Below are positions 32,787 through 42,477 of a stretch of DNA of 64,000 nucleotides, piece after piece. The notes under the pieces are model-generated. The model saw only the letters and a list, made by a program, of their open reading frames with translations. It searched no databases and had not been told where the DNA came from. Position 1 is the stretch's first letter. The number at the start of each line of letters is the position of its first letter. Source of the stretch: Dehalococcoidia bacterium (GTDB taxonomy: Bacteria > Chloroflexota > Dehalococcoidia > SM23-28-2 > RBG-16-64-32); the NCBI GenBank assembly GCA_030649945.1, contig JAUSFE010000104.1:70004-134003 (forward strand). The letters run 5' to 3'. Both the position numbers and the translations under genes were made by a program.

Positions 32787-35204
32787 ATGTCAACCCGGCC
32801 GAAATCGCAGAACAACAACAAGGGGCGACCGCCGGCTCAGCGCCGTCCCGCGCCGGACCTCCTCCAGGAGGCCCGCGCTCTCAAGCGCTGGGTGCGGCTT
32901 GGCGTCTACCTCACCATCGTCGCCTTCATGCCCTTTGATTTCTTCGTCATCCGGCAATCCCTTTCAGAGCTGGTGGTGAACAACACCCTCTACCTCGTAG
33001 TTGCCACGCTCGCCATAGAAGTCTCCTTCGCGCATATCTTCCGCCTGCGCAAGCGCATCGCCTTCCCCGGCGCCCTCATCCTGCAGATCGGCGGCCTGCA
33101 GACCGTCGCGGAGGCCTCGCAGCTTGGCCTTCACGTCCTGCGCGGCTTTATGGGCTTTGATGCGGCTTTCCTGGCCCTGCGCGGCCCGGCCGGCGACCCC
33201 GCTCCCGTAGCGGTCACCGGCATGACCACGGATAGTGCCCGCCGCATCTGTGAGTTGACCACTGTGGAGATGCGGCGGGCGATGGCGGCGCGCCAGCCCA
33301 TCCAGGCCGGGAGCGTGCGCAACTATCGCCTCGTCCTCGTCCCGCTGGTATCCGGCAGCGACACGATCGGCGTGCTCGCCCTCAGCGGCGAGCGCACGAA
33401 CCGCGATCTCCTCGACAAACAGATCCTCCTCAGCGTGGGCGCCGCCTTCGGACTCTTCCTGGAGGGCCTCTCGCAGAAGGAACAGCTCCGCCGCAGCGAG
33501 GCCCGCAACCGGGCCCTCCTCAACGCCATCCCAGACACCATGGTGCGCATGGACAGGCGGGGCGTGATCCTTGATTTCCTCTCGAAGCGGCCGCCGCGCA
33601 GGCAGCGGTTGTTCCCGGACCAGCCGGCCGGCGCCGTTGTCTTTGACCTCCTGCCGGACGAAGTCGCAGAGAAGGCCAGGAACAGCCTGGAGCAGACTCT
33701 CCGCACCGGCGCCGTCCAGATGTTCGAGTTCACCTACCCCAGCGAGGGTGAGACGCAGCATCGCGAGGTGCGCGTCGTCCCGGCCGGCAAAGACGAGGTT
33801 CTGGCCATCATCCGCGACGTCACGGAGCGCAAGCGGGCGGAGGAGACCGTGCACCGGCTGGCCTTCCACGATGCCCTCACCGGCCTGCCCAACCGCCCGC
33901 TCTTCCGTGACCGCCTGGAGCTGGCGCTGGCCCAGTCCCGCCGCAGCGGCCAGATGGCCGCCGTCATGTTCCTGGACCTGGACCGCTTCAAGGTCGTCAA
34001 CGACACCGTGGGCCACGCCGAGGGCGATACGCTGCTCCGCCAGGTGGCCGGCCAGCTTACCGGCCTGGTGCGCGAGGGCGACACTGTGGCCCGTCTGGGT
34101 GGCGACGAGTTCACGATCCTTTTACCGACGATCGGCGGCCCGGAGGACGCCATCCGCATAGCGGAGCGCATCCTTAATACGCTGAAGCGCCCCCAGGTCA
34201 TTTGCGGCAGGGAGTACCTGGCCACGGGCAGCATCGGCATCACCATCTATCCCGGCGACGGCGCGGACGCCGACACGCTCCTGCGCAACGCGGACGTGGC
34301 CATGTACCGGGCGAAAGACCTGGGCCGCAACCAGTATCAGATGTACACCCCGGCCATGAACGCCGAGGTCTCGGATCGCCTGGCGCTGGAGACCAGCATG
34401 CGCCACGCCCTGGAGCGCGGCCACTTCGCCATCTACTACCAGCCGCAGGTGAACACGCAGACCATGAGCGTCGTCGGCATGGAGGCGCTCCTGCGCTGGC
34501 GGCACCCGGTGCGCGGACTCATCCTTCCCGCAGACTTCATTCACACGGCGGAGGAGACGGGCCTGATCATCCCCCTCGGCGAGTGGGTGCTGCGGACGGC
34601 CTGCGCTCAGAACAAGGCCTGGCAGGATGCCGGTTACCCGCCCCTGCGCATCGCCGTCAACCTCTCGGCGCGCCAGTTCCGCCAGCGCAGCCTCATTGAG
34701 ACGGTGCGCAACGCCCTTCGAGAGACGGGACTGGAGCCGCAATACCTGCAACTGGAGATCACCGAGGCACTCGCCATGCACGACGCCGAGCTGACGATAA
34801 CCATGCTGCGCGACCTGAAGGAGATGGGCGTCCAGATAGCGGTGGACGATTTCGGCATCGGCCACTCATCGTTGAACTACCTCAAGCGCTTCCCCATCGA
34901 TGCCGTCAAGATCGACTGCTCCTTTGTGAGAGGGCTCACCGTGGACCCGGTAGACGCCGCCCTCGTCACAGCCATCATCGCCATGTCCCACAGCCTGGGC
35001 CTCAAGGTCATCGCCGAAGGTGTGGAGACGGAAGAACAGCTGGCCTTTCTGAAGAACCCTCAGAGCCACCTGCCGGCCCTCAAGCACCGCCAGTGCGACG
35101 AGTTCCAGGGCTACCTCTTCAGCCACCCGCTGCCGCCCGAGGAGCTGGAGGCCATTCTGACGCGCCGGGAGCGCCCGCGCGCCCGCTCCGGGACCCGCCG
35201 TTAG
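32787..35204 (+). CDS. GGDEF-EAL c-di-GMP protein with PAS and membrane helices
   Basis: An 805-residue signalling protein. Two membrane helices lie near residues 40-85, followed by a GAF-like region (to about 225) and a PAS domain (about 235-365). GGDEF follows with the intact motif near 438 (RLGGDEF, so diguanylate cyclase activity is possible), then EAL with EALLRW near 566 and DDFGIGHSS near 690. Both catalytic signatures look intact, so it could make or degrade c-di-GMP depending on the sensed signal. The start ATG 32787 is preferred over an upstream TTG because the extra residues lack similarity. No c-di-GMP effector is adjacent. Confidence 0.93.
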   Translation: MSTRPKSQNNNKGRPPAQRRPAPDLLQEARALKRWVRLGVYLTIVAFMPFDFFVIRQSLSELVVNNTLYLVVATLAIEVSFAHIFRLRKRIAFPGALILQIGGLQTVAEASQLGLHVLRGFMGFDAAFLALRGPAGDPAPVAVTGMTTDSARRICELTTVEMRRAMAARQPIQAGSVRNYRLVLVPLVSGSDTIGVLALSGERTNRDLLDKQILLSVGAAFGLFLEGLSQKEQLRRSEARNRALLNAIPDTMVRMDRRGVILDFLSKRPPRRQRLFPDQPAGAVVFDLLPDEVAEKARNSLEQTLRTGAVQMFEFTYPSEGETQHREVRVVPAGKDEVLAIIRDVTERKRAEETVHRLAFHDALTGLPNRPLFRDRLELALAQSRRSGQMAAVMFLDLDRFKVVNDTVGHAEGDTLLRQVAGQLTGLVREGDTVARLGGDEFTILLPTIGGPEDAIRIAERILNTLKRPQVICGREYLATGSIGITIYPGDGADADTLLRNADVAMYRAKDLGRNQYQMYTPAMNAEVSDRLALETSMRHALERGHFAIYYQPQVNTQTMSVVGMEALLRWRHPVRGLILPADFIHTAEETGLIIPLGEWVLRTACAQNKAWQDAGYPPLRIAVNLSARQFRQRSLIETVRNALRETGLEPQYLQLEITEALAMHDAELTITMLRDLKEMGVQIAVDDFGIGHSSLNYLKRFPIDAVKIDCSFVRGLTVDPVDAALVTAIIAMSHSLGLKVIAEGVETEEQLAFLKNPQSHLPALKHRQCDEFQGYLFSHPLPPEELEAILTRRERPRARSGTRR

Positions 35205-35240
35205 CGGCGGCGGCCGCAGCTCCTGGCGCCCGCCCTCGCG

Positions 35241-36437
35241 TTACCGCGCCGGCGCGGTGCGAGTAGCAGCCGAATAGTTCACCGGGTACTCCACCATCCC
35301 CCGGAAGAAGGGCGTGAGGCGCCACTCCACCTCGTACCCCTCCTGGAGCGTCAGCGTCTCGAAGCGGTCCAGCACCGCATTGATCGCGATACCGGCCTCT
35401 ATCCGCGCCAGGTTGGCGCCCAGGCAGTAGTGGATGCCCTTGCCGAAGGCCAGGTGGTCCCGGCGCGCCCTGTCCAGGCTGAACTCCGCCGGGCAGTCGA
35501 ACTCCCGCTGGTCCCTGTTGCCGGCCCCGTACAGGACGCACAGCGCGTCCCCCGCGCGGACCTGTTTGCCGCCCACCTCCACGTCCCGCCGCGCCTTCCG
35601 GTAGAAGCCCTGGATGGGCGCCTCGTAGCGTAGCGACTCCTCGATCAGGTTCCACACCAGGGAGCGGTCCTCGCGCAACCTCCGCATCAGCCCGGGGTCC
35701 TCCGCCAGCACGCGGACCGCGCTACCGATAAGGTTCGTCGTCGTCTCGTTGCCGGCGACCAGCAGCAGCACCAGGAACGCCTGCAGCTCCGCCAGCGTCA
35801 ACCGCTCGCCGTCCACCTCCGCCTCCAGCAGGCGCGTGAACAGGTCGTCCCGCGGCTGCCGGCGGCGCAGCTCCATCTGCTGGTAGAAGTACGTGGAAAG
35901 CTCCATGATCGCCGTCTGGAACTCCGCCGGGTTCGCGACGTGCTCCGCCGGCACACCGATGCGCTTCACGATCTCGTCGGACCAGTACTTGAACTGCGGG
36001 AACCTCTCGGACTCCACGCCGATGATCTCAGCGATCATGCGCACCGGCAGCGGGTAAGCCAGGTCGCCCACGACGTTGAACGTCGCGGCGTCGATGCCGT
36101 CCAGCTGTTCGTCCACAATGCGCTGGATGCGCGGCGCCCAGTCCCGCTCGATGGACTTTGGGGTGAACGCTTTCGCCGCCAGCGCCCGCAGCTTCTTGTG
36201 GCGCGGCTCGTCGGTATTGATGATCGAGGGGAAGCCCCCCACGTTCTCCGCCTGCGGCGAGAAGACGCTGTTGGCGGAGGAGAAGGCCCGGTGGTCGTCC
36301 AGCACGGACACCGCCTCGCGGTAACCCAGCACCAGCCAGGCGCCCATCTCGGCGTTCCAGAGCACGGGGCTCTCGTCCCGCCAGCGGTCGTAGTGTGGAT
36401 ACGGACACTGCTTCATCTCAGGCGAAAACGGATGCAT
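35241..36437 (-). CDS. cytochrome P450
   Basis: A 398-residue soluble bacterial P450. The I-helix oxygen-binding LVAGNETTT lies near residue 240, the K-helix ESLRYE near 280, and the heme-binding FGKGIHYCLGANLARIEA near 342 with its cysteine ligand. The substrate is unknown. The start ATG (36437) lies 104 bases downstream of a well-formed promoter, and an in-frame 40-residue extension is rejected because it would cover that promoter. A ferredoxin reductase lies 31 kb away, but no ferredoxin is adjacent. Confidence 0.94.
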   Translation of the reverse strand: MHPFSPEMKQCPYPHYDRWRDESPVLWNAEMGAWLVLGYREAVSVLDDHRAFSSANSVFSPQAENVGGFPSIINTDEPRHKKLRALAAKAFTPKSIERDWAPRIQRIVDEQLDGIDAATFNVVGDLAYPLPVRMIAEIIGVESERFPQFKYWSDEIVKRIGVPAEHVANPAEFQTAIMELSTYFYQQMELRRRQPRDDLFTRLLEAEVDGERLTLAELQAFLVLLLVAGNETTTNLIGSAVRVLAEDPGLMRRLREDRSLVWNLIEESLRYEAPIQGFYRKARRDVEVGGKQVRAGDALCVLYGAGNRDQREFDCPAEFSLDRARRDHLAFGKGIHYCLGANLARIEAGIAINAVLDRFETLTLQEGYEVEWRLTPFFRGMVEYPVNYSAATRTAPAR

Positions 36438-36547
36438 CTGATCGTTGTCCCTTCCTGCGCGCCGCGCCACCGGCGCTTCAGCGGCGACTGTGGAGGCCGG
36501 CGAACTCCGAAAACAGCCGCAGCCGTCTGCTTGCCGGCCTTGCGAGC

Positions 36548-36576
36548 ATTTTAGCAACCGCTTAGTTATCTTTCAA
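36548..36576 (-). promoter_or_regulatory. promoter of the P450 gene
   Basis: Minus-strand TTGAAA (36576-36571), 17-base spacer, TAAAAT (36553-36548). It is A/T-rich compared with its surroundings and well placed for the 36437 start, giving a leader of about 100 nt. Confidence 0.7.
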
Positions 36577-36595
36577 CGCAGATATGGTGTTTGCA

Positions 36596-36624
36596 TTGCC
36601 CGGATGGTGCGCTTCCTGTACACT
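36596..36624 (+). promoter_or_regulatory. divergent promoter of the CAP-protein gene
   Basis: TTGCCC at 36596-36601, a 17-base spacer and TACACT at 36619-36624. It diverges from the P450 promoter with about 20 bases between the two -35 boxes, so a shared regulator site is possible. Confidence 0.55.
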
Positions 36625-36658
36625 GCGTCCTATCGGGCCACAGGGGGAGCAACCGTTC

Positions 36659-38380
36659 GTGAAGTCTCTGCGCATTCCCAGGACCAGCCTGGCGCGGGCA
36701 TCCGCCCCGCGCCGGCCAGCATGGCGCAGCGGTCTGCCGGTGGCCGCGCTGGCGGCGGCGGCGCTGGCCCTGGTGCTGGCCGTCCTGCTCCTGCCCGGCA
36801 GGGCCGGCGCCGGGCAGGACGCAGAGGAGCAGCAGTTCCTGAGGATCATCAACACCTACCGCGCGGCCAACGGCGTGGGGCCGCTGGCGCTGGAGCCCCG
36901 GCTCAACAACGCCGCCATCTTCATGGCCGATGACATGGCCACCAACGACTACATGGATCACACGGACACCCTGCGCCGGAGCATGACGGCCCGTCTCCAG
37001 GCAATCGCCACGCCCTTCCTCTATACCGCCTGGGGCGAAAACGTGGCGGGCGGTTACATCGCCGCCAATGATGTCTTCGAGGGTTGGCGGACCTCCACCC
37101 TCGGCCACAACAGAAACATGCTGAACCCCGCGTATAACGTCATCGGCATCGCCCGCGCCTCTCGTGCCCGCACCACGTTTGGCACCTACTGGGTCACGGA
37201 CTTCGGCTTCCTGCCCGGCTTCGTTCCCGGCCCCACCGTTGCGCCCACCATAACCGTTACGCCGTCGCCGTCGCCGTCCCCCTCGCCGTCGCCGGCCGCT
37301 TCGCCCACACCCCCGCCCACCAACACACCCACCGCACAGCCCACTCAGACCCCAACGTCCACACCCGTCGCCTCCGTCACGGCGTCACCATCCCCCTCGC
37401 CATCGCCGTCCCCCTCGCCCACCCCCTCAACGCCACCCTCTCCCCCGCGGAACCCGCCGTCCGGGCGCTCCACCCTCGCCGCCAACGCCGCCGCCGACTC
37501 CACGCAGATCACAGTCGTCAGCCTGGAGGCGCTCGGCCTGAAAGCCGGCGACGTCATCGTCATCAACCCTGATGGACCCAACAAGGAGGTCAACACCGTC
37601 GCGGGCGTCGGCCCCCCCCTCACCCTTTCAAACCGGCTCTCCTCGCCGCACTCCTCCGGCGAGCCCGTCATCAAGCTGGAGAACGGCGACATAACCTGCG
37701 ACGCCCGCGTCAACGCCACGGACTCTCTCTTCATCCTCCTCGAATCGCAGGGGGCGCACACCGGCGTCCGCTGCCTGGACCTGGCCGACGTGAACTGCGA
37801 CGAGGCCATCAATCCGACGGACACCCTGGGCATCCTGCGCGACCTCGCGCTCCTCTCCGTAGCCGCCAGCGCCGGCTGCCCGCTCGTCGGCGGCCCCAAC
37901 CCGGCCTCAACGCTTCTGTCCCAGGGCGCCGGCGCCGGCGACACAATCATCCACGTCAGCGACCAGACCGGGTTCCTCCCGGGCGACACCATCCGCCTCA
38001 ACCCAGGCGGCGCCAACGAGGAGGAGAACGTCATTGTCGCCCTCGGCTCCTTCCACCTCCAGACCGGCCTCCAGTTCGATCACGAGGCCGGCGAGCTCAT
38101 CGTGAAGGTGCTGGTCGTCCCGCCCCTGGTCTCGCCGACCCCAACTCCGACGCCGTCGCCGACCGAGACGCCGACGCCCACTCCCACCGAGACACCGACG
38201 CCCACCCCCACCGGAACGCCAACGCCAACGCCATCGCCATCGCCATCGCCATCGCCATCGCCATCGCCATCGCCAACGCCATCGCCATCGCCGACGCCAT
38301 CGCCAACGCCATCGCCAACGCCATCGCCAACGCCATCGCCATCGCCCAGCCCGACACCCACCGTAAGTCCTCCCGACTAA
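36659..38380 (+). CDS. secreted CAP-domain protein with Pro/Ser/Thr linkers and a dockerin-like pair
   Basis: A 573-residue exported protein. A basic N-region and a hydrophobic core (residues 22-45) form the signal peptide. A CAP/SCP domain (about 55-200) shows [41 protein letters not shown] and the terminal [16 protein letters not shown] linker follows. Then comes a region with two dockerin-like repeats ([20 protein letters not shown] and [17 protein letters not shown]), a small repeated beta domain and a second Pro/Thr/Ser tail. The start is GTG 36659, with GGGGGAG upstream. The tail is encoded by a hexanucleotide microsatellite, so its length may vary between strains. Confidence 0.88.
   Translation: MKSLRIPRTSLARASAPRRPAWRSGLPVAALAAAALALVLAVLLLPGRAGAGQDAEEQQFLRIINTYRAANGVGPLALEPRLNNAAIFMADDMATNDYMDHTDTLRRSMTARLQAIATPFLYTAWGENVAGGYIAANDVFEGWRTSTLGHNRNMLNPAYNVIGIARASRARTTFGTYWVTDFGFLPGFVPGPTVAPTITVTPSPSPSPSPSPAASPTPPPTNTPTAQPTQTPTSTPVASVTASPSPSPSPSPSPTPSTPPSPPRNPPSGRSTLAANAAADSTQITVVSLEALGLKAGDVIVINPDGPNKEVNTVAGVGPPLTLSNRLSSPHSSGEPVIKLENGDITCDARVNATDSLFILLESQGAHTGVRCLDLADVNCDEAINPTDTLGILRDLALLSVAASAGCPLVGGPNPASTLLSQGAGAGDTIIHVSDQTGFLPGDTIRLNPGGANEEENVIVALGSFHLQTGLQFDHEAGELIVKVLVVPPLVSPTPTPTPSPTETPTPTPTETPTPTPTGTPTPTPSPSPSPSPSPSPSPTPSPSPTPSPTPSPTPSPTPSPSPSPTPTVSPPD
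38215..38346 (+). repeat. hexanucleotide microsatellite encoding (Pro-Ser)n
   Basis: About 20 copies of CCATCGC/CCAACGC-type six-base units in frame, encoding PSPSP and PTPSP runs. Because the unit is a multiple of three, slippage changes protein length without frameshift. Confidence 0.9.
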
Positions 38381-38452
38381 GCAGCGTACTCATCCGCTGC
38401 AGACGCCGTCTGAGGCGCGCGCCCAACGGGGCGACGCGTGGATTGCCGACCG

Positions 38453-38782
38453 CTACGGCGCCACCCCGAAGCGCCCGTGGCGCCCTGTCCCCTCGCCCCA
38501 CTCCACCTTCACCGCGTCCACCCGCCCAAGGCGGGGCCCCTCCTGCAGGTACTCGATAAGCTGCTCCAGGGCGTCGCGCGTGCCTTCCGCCACCACCTCC
38601 ACGGACCGCCCGTCCGGCAGGTTCCGCGCGTACCCCGTAAGGCTCAGCCACCGCGCCCGGCTGCACACGAAATCGCGAAAGCCCACGCCCTGCACCCGGC
38701 CGCGGACGACGGCACGGACGGAGACCGTTTCGGCTCCCGGCTGCGCCCCGGAGCCACACGGAGTCTCACTCCCCTGCGACAT
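38453..38782 (-). CDS. acylphosphatase
   Basis: A 109-residue small enzyme that hydrolyses acyl phosphates. The catalytic arginine is in [12 protein letters not shown] and the asparagine in GYARNLPDG, and the fold's last strand VDAVKVEW is present. It has about 15 extra N-terminal residues compared with the usual 90. No convincing ribosome-binding site lies before ATG 38782. An upstream TTG (38794) is possible. It lies 101 bases downstream of aroKB and on the same strand; a dispersed repeat occupies that gap, so separate transcription is possible. Confidence 0.9.
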   Translation of the reverse strand: MSQGSETPCGSGAQPGAETVSVRAVVRGRVQGVGFRDFVCSRARWLSLTGYARNLPDGRSVEVVAEGTRDALEQLIEYLQEGPRLGRVDAVKVEWGEGTGRHGRFGVAP

Positions 38783-38799
38783 CACGTAAACCAATCGCG

Positions 38800-38880
38800 C
38801 CGCAAAGACACTAAGGCACGAAATGCAAGATTCTTTGTGTCCTTGTGCCTTCGTGGTACGCGTGGTCTGCCAGGAGCCAA
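38800..38880. repeat. single copy of the ACACTAAGGCACGAA dispersed repeat
   Basis: AAAGACACTAAGGCACGAAA then TTTGTGTCCTTGTGCCTTCG lies between acylphosphatase and aroKB. It is the same family as 8434-8690 and 29275-29590. Confidence 0.75.
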
Positions 38881-38883
38881 CAG

Positions 38884-40605
38884 CTACCTCAGCACCTCGT
38901 CCAGCCCCGCCTCCACCACATCCGCCGGCACGTCGTCCCGCATCACCGGCCGGCCGATGCCCTCCAGCAGCACCCAGCGGATCGCCCCGGCCTCCACCTT
39001 CTTGTCCAGCGCCATCGCCGCGCGCAGGCGCTCCCGGTCCAGCCCCTCGGCCCGCACGGGCAGCCGGTAGCGCTCCAGCAGCCGCCGCTGCCGCTCCGCC
39101 ACTGCCGGCGGCACCAGCCCCAGGCGCACGCTCATCGCCGCCGCCGCCATCATCCCAATCGCTACCGCTTCGCCGTGCAGGAAGCGCGTGTAGCCAGTCG
39201 TCGCTTCCATGGCGTGCGCCAGCGTGTGGCCGTAGTTCAGCGTCGTCCGCGGGCCCAGCGTCTCGAACTCGTCCTCGCTCACCACCTGGGCCTTAATGCA
39301 GACGCTGCGCCGTATCGCCTCCGTCGTCGCCTCCGGGTCCAGCCGCCCGATGTGCTCCGCCCTGTCCTCCAGGAACGTCACCAGCGACTCGGCCGCGATG
39401 AACCCGTGCTTGACCACCTCCGCCCAGCCGGACCAGAGCTCGCGCGGCGGCAGCGTGCGCAGCGCCGCCACGCCGGCCAGCACGAACCGCGGCTGGTAGA
39501 AGGCGCCGATCATGTTCTTCGCCTGCGGGTGGTTCACGCCCACCTTCCCGCCGATCGCCGCGTCCACCATGGCCAGCAGGCTCGTGGGCACGTGGACCAG
39601 CGGCAGCCCCCGCGCATAGGTCGCCGCCACGTAGCCTGCCAGGTCCGTCACCACTCCTCCACCGATCGCCACGATGGCATGACCGCGCTCCGCCCGGCGC
39701 TGAATGAGCCAGTCATAGAGGCCCGCCGCCGTCTTCAAGGACTTGCTCGCCTCGCCGGGCGGGATCGTGTAGCTGTCGAAGGGGACATCGGCCGACCGCA
39801 GCGACTTCTCTACCTCGCCGCCCAGGTGGTGGAACACGGCTTCGTCGCTGATGACGTACGCATAGCGCCCGAGGCCGGCGTCGCGCAGGCGCCGGCCCAG
39901 CTCCGCCAGAGCGTCCCAGCCCACGAGCACCGGGTATTCCCGCACGGCCGTGCGCACCATGCAGGCCGCGCCCTGCGGGATGGCGTGCAGCGTGGTTGTC
40001 GGCGCCCGGGCTTCCGGCGAGGCGATGGCCTCCACGCGCCCCGGCTGCGCGAGGGCGGCGCCGGACATACTCTCGTACGCCCGCAGCACCTCGACCGCGA
40101 TCTCCTCCGCCGTCAGCGCATCCGTCTGCACGGCCCAGTCGCAGAGGGCGTACAGGTGCTGGCGGCCCTCCTTCAGCTCGCGGATGCGCGGCAGCGGGTC
40201 GGCGGTGGCCAGCAGCGGCCGGTCCAGCGGATCTTCGCCGGAGCGCGCCTGCAGCCGCGCCAGGATCGTCTCCGGCAGCGCCTCCAGGCAGACGACGAAC
40301 CCGCCCTCCGCCATCGTCCGCCGGTTCTCGGGGCGTAGGACGGCCCCACCGCCGGTGGCGAGCACGATGCGCTCGCGGGCGCACACCTCACGCACGGCCT
40401 CCGCCTCCAGGTCGCGGAACGCCTGCTCGCCGTCGTCGCGGAAGATATCGAGGATGGGCTTGCCGGCGCGCCGCTCGACCAGCGCGTCGGTGTCCACCGC
40501 CTCCCAGCCCAGCCGCGCCGCCAGGATGGGCGCGACGGCGCTCTTGCCGGTGCCGGAGAAGCCGGTGAGGATGATGCGAGAAGGTAGGCTAGTAGGCTTC
40601 GACAT
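38884..40605 (-). CDS. aroKB: shikimate kinase / 3-dehydroquinate synthase fusion (AroKB)
   Basis: A 573-residue fusion of two enzymes of aromatic amino-acid synthesis. Residues 8-175 are shikimate kinase (P-loop [12 protein letters not shown] substrate motif, GGGAV). Residues 215-573 are 3-dehydroquinate synthase: [38 protein letters not shown], the zinc-binding [11 protein letters not shown] and HGEAVAIGM. Both active sites look complete. The start ATG 40605 overlaps the PIN-toxin gene by 17 bases. Fusion kinases of this type occur in several phyla. Other aro genes (aroC, aroE) lie just upstream on the strand, separated by the toxin-antitoxin pair. Confidence 0.94.
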   Translation of the reverse strand: MSKPTSLPSRIILTGFSGTGKSAVAPILAARLGWEAVDTDALVERRAGKPILDIFRDDGEQAFRDLEAEAVREVCARERIVLATGGGAVLRPENRRTMAEGGFVVCLEALPETILARLQARSGEDPLDRPLLATADPLPRIRELKEGRQHLYALCDWAVQTDALTAEEIAVEVLRAYESMSGAALAQPGRVEAIASPEARAPTTTLHAIPQGAACMVRTAVREYPVLVGWDALAELGRRLRDAGLGRYAYVISDEAVFHHLGGEVEKSLRSADVPFDSYTIPPGEASKSLKTAAGLYDWLIQRRAERGHAIVAIGGGVVTDLAGYVAATYARGLPLVHVPTSLLAMVDAAIGGKVGVNHPQAKNMIGAFYQPRFVLAGVAALRTLPPRELWSGWAEVVKHGFIAAESLVTFLEDRAEHIGRLDPEATTEAIRRSVCIKAQVVSEDEFETLGPRTTLNYGHTLAHAMEATTGYTRFLHGEAVAIGMMAAAAMSVRLGLVPPAVAERQRRLLERYRLPVRAEGLDRERLRAAMALDKKVEAGAIRWVLLEGIGRPVMRDDVPADVVEAGLDEVLR

Positions 40606-40975
40606 TGGGATAGAAGCGCTGAAAGTCACGCGGGTTGCGGGTGTAAACCGTAGCGCCGAGCGACGTGGCAGTGGCCGCGATCATGGCGTCGGCGGCCAGG
40701 CGCAGGCGTTGTGACCTGCTGAGGGCGCGCAGCCACGCAGCGACTTGTCGGGCGAGAACCGCCGTAAAAGGAACCTCTTCCAGCGCAAGCAGCATCGAGG
40801 CGTGGACAAGCTCCTCGGCCCGGCTCATGCGACGTAGCCAAATTTCGTAAGCAGTCACCGGCGAATAGGCGGCCAACAATCGTCCATTCACGGCGGCGTC
40901 CAACCGAGCGATGGCTCCCGCACGTCCTCGATAGGCGTCGATAAACACCGTCGTGTCGAAGACGGCGTCAGTCAT
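40589..40975 (-). CDS. PIN-domain toxin (VapC family)
   Basis: A 128-residue PIN-domain ribonuclease. Acidic active-site residues are visible: D6 in VFDTTVFIDAY, a central glutamate in YEIWL, an aspartate in AADAMIAATA, and TRNPRDF at the end. VapC toxins cleave specific tRNA or rRNA sites and are held in check by a cognate antitoxin. The start overlaps the preceding small gene by 8 bases (40968-40975), and its 3' end overlaps aroKB by 17 bases, so the pair is locked inside the shikimate operon. Confidence 0.87.
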   Translation of the reverse strand: MTDAVFDTTVFIDAYRGRAGAIARLDAAVNGRLLAAYSPVTAYEIWLRRMSRAEELVHASMLLALEEVPFTAVLARQVAAWLRALSRSQRLRLAADAMIAATATSLGATVYTRNPRDFQRFYPNVEAY

Positions 40976-41240
40976 CCGCGTCTGGGGCCGGGCGCTCCAG
41001 CAGCGCCCCGGACTCTCGCCTGATCTTCCTCAGCTCTCGCAAATCGCGCTCGGCTTTCTCAGGGTCGTATGGGCGAGGGTTATCGAGGTGATGCTGGAGG
41101 ATGGCGCGCGCCTCCTCCTGACTAAGCTCAATCGGCGCGCCGGCGGGCTGCGAGAGGATCTCCTTGAGGTGGGGCGTGTCCCAGATCGACGCCTTCGCCC
41201 GCTGGGGCCGTGAGTGCCGCGCGCGTCTTTCCCTGACCAT
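40968..41240 (-). CDS. probable antitoxin of the PIN toxin
   Basis: A 90-residue, strongly charged protein that overlaps the PIN-toxin start by 8 bases, the arrangement expected for a cognate antitoxin. The middle (APIELSQEEARAILQHHLD) and C-terminus (KAERDLRELRKIRRES) look helical. I cannot see a clear AbrB or RHH DNA-binding fold, so the family is unassigned. Role inferred from gene order and size only. Confidence 0.65.
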   Translation of the reverse strand: MVRERRARHSRPQRAKASIWDTPHLKEILSQPAGAPIELSQEEARAILQHHLDNPRPYDPEKAERDLRELRKIRRESGALLERPAPDADD

Positions 41241-41307
41241 AGCTCTATCAGTTTACCCCGCCCGGCGGGATTCAGGCAGTGGCGCGGTTCTGCATGACGC
41301 CGACCCG

Positions 41308-42477
41308 CTATTTCCCCCGCGGCCCTATCGTCTTCTGGTAAGCCTTGTAGTTGCGGCGCGTTTCGTCCAGCGAGTCGCCGCCGAACTTCTCCAGCAGCGC
41401 CCGCGCCAGCACGATCGCCACCATCGCCTCGCCCACGACGCCCGCCGCCGGCACGGTGCAGACGTCCGAGCGCTCGTAGTGCGCCTGGATCACCTCGCCG
41501 GTGTGCAGGTCCACGGAGGGCAGCGGCTTGGAGAGCGTCGATATCGGCTTCAGCGCCCCGCGCACGACCACGGGCTCGCCGTTGGTGATGCCGCCTTCCA
41601 GGCCGCCGGCGTGGTTCGTCGCCCGGCGCCAGGGCCGGCCGTCCCACTGCTCCGGTGGCAGGATCACGTCGTGCGCCTGGGAGCCCGGGCCCGCCGCCAC
41701 CGCGAACCCGCGGCCGATCTCCACCCCCTTGCAGGCGTGGATGCTCATCACCGCCTGCGCCAACTGGCCGTCCAGCTTGCGGTCCCACTGGATGTGCGAG
41801 CCGAGACCGATGGGCACGCCCGTCGCCCACATCTCGAACGTCCCGCCCAGCGTGTCCCCCGCCTCCTGCGCCGCCTCGATCGCCCGCACCATGCGCTCGC
41901 CCGCCTCCGCGTCCGCGCAGCGCACCGGCGACTCCTCCACCGCCTCCCAGTCCGGCTCCCCCTCGACGCGCGCGCAGATGTCGCTGATGCCAGTCGTGTG
42001 CGAGTGCACGACGATCCCGAACTCCTCCAGCAGCCGCCGGCAGACGGCGCCCACGGCCACCCGCGCCGCGGTCTCCCGCGCCGAGGCCCTCTCCAGGACG
42101 TTGCGCACGTCGTCAAAGCCATACTTCATGGCGCCGGCCAGGTCCGCGTGCCCCGGGCGCAGGCGGGTCACCTTCTTCGGCTCGCCCTCGTACGGCGCCA
42201 CCTGCATCACCTCCTGCCAGTCCTCCCATACGCGGTTGGCGATGAGCATGGCGATGGGGCTGCCCAGGGTGCGCCCGTGACGGACGCCGCCGATGAACTC
42301 CGCCCGGTCCTGCTCGATCTGCTGCCGGCGAGAGCGGCCGTATCCACCCTGGCGGCGGCGCAGGTCCAGCGCTATGAAGTCCTCCGTGATCTCCAGCCCG
42401 GCGGGTATGCCCTCCAGCAGGGCCAGCAGGCCCTTGCCGTGCGACTCGCCACCGGTCAGCAGCCGCAGCCCGCTCAT
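41308..42477 (-). CDS. aroC: chorismate synthase
   Basis: A 389-residue FMN-dependent enzyme converting EPSP to chorismate. Marks: GGESHGKG at residue 8, RRRQGGYGRSRRQQIEQD near 45, RPGHADLAGAMKYG near 112, RASARETAARVAVGA near 133 and the TVPAAGVVGEAMVA end near 350. The start is ATG 42477, overlapping the preceding unknown gene's stop by 4 bases, so translational coupling is likely. Confidence 0.96.
   Translation of the reverse strand: MSGLRLLTGGESHGKGLLALLEGIPAGLEITEDFIALDLRRRQGGYGRSRRQQIEQDRAEFIGGVRHGRTLGSPIAMLIANRVWEDWQEVMQVAPYEGEPKKVTRLRPGHADLAGAMKYGFDDVRNVLERASARETAARVAVGAVCRRLLEEFGIVVHSHTTGISDICARVEGEPDWEAVEESPVRCADAEAGERMVRAIEAAQEAGDTLGGTFEMWATGVPIGLGSHIQWDRKLDGQLAQAVMSIHACKGVEIGRGFAVAAGPGSQAHDVILPPEQWDGRPWRRATNHAGGLEGGITNGEPVVVRGALKPISTLSKPLPSVDLHTGEVIQAHYERSDVCTVPAAGVVGEAMVAIVLARALLEKFGGDSLDETRRNYKAYQKTIGPRGK

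Noticed and set aside
38080..38361. Minus-strand frame of Gly-Asp-Gly-Val repeats
   Set aside because: Mirror of the Pro-Ser microsatellite in the CAP-protein gene; not a gene.
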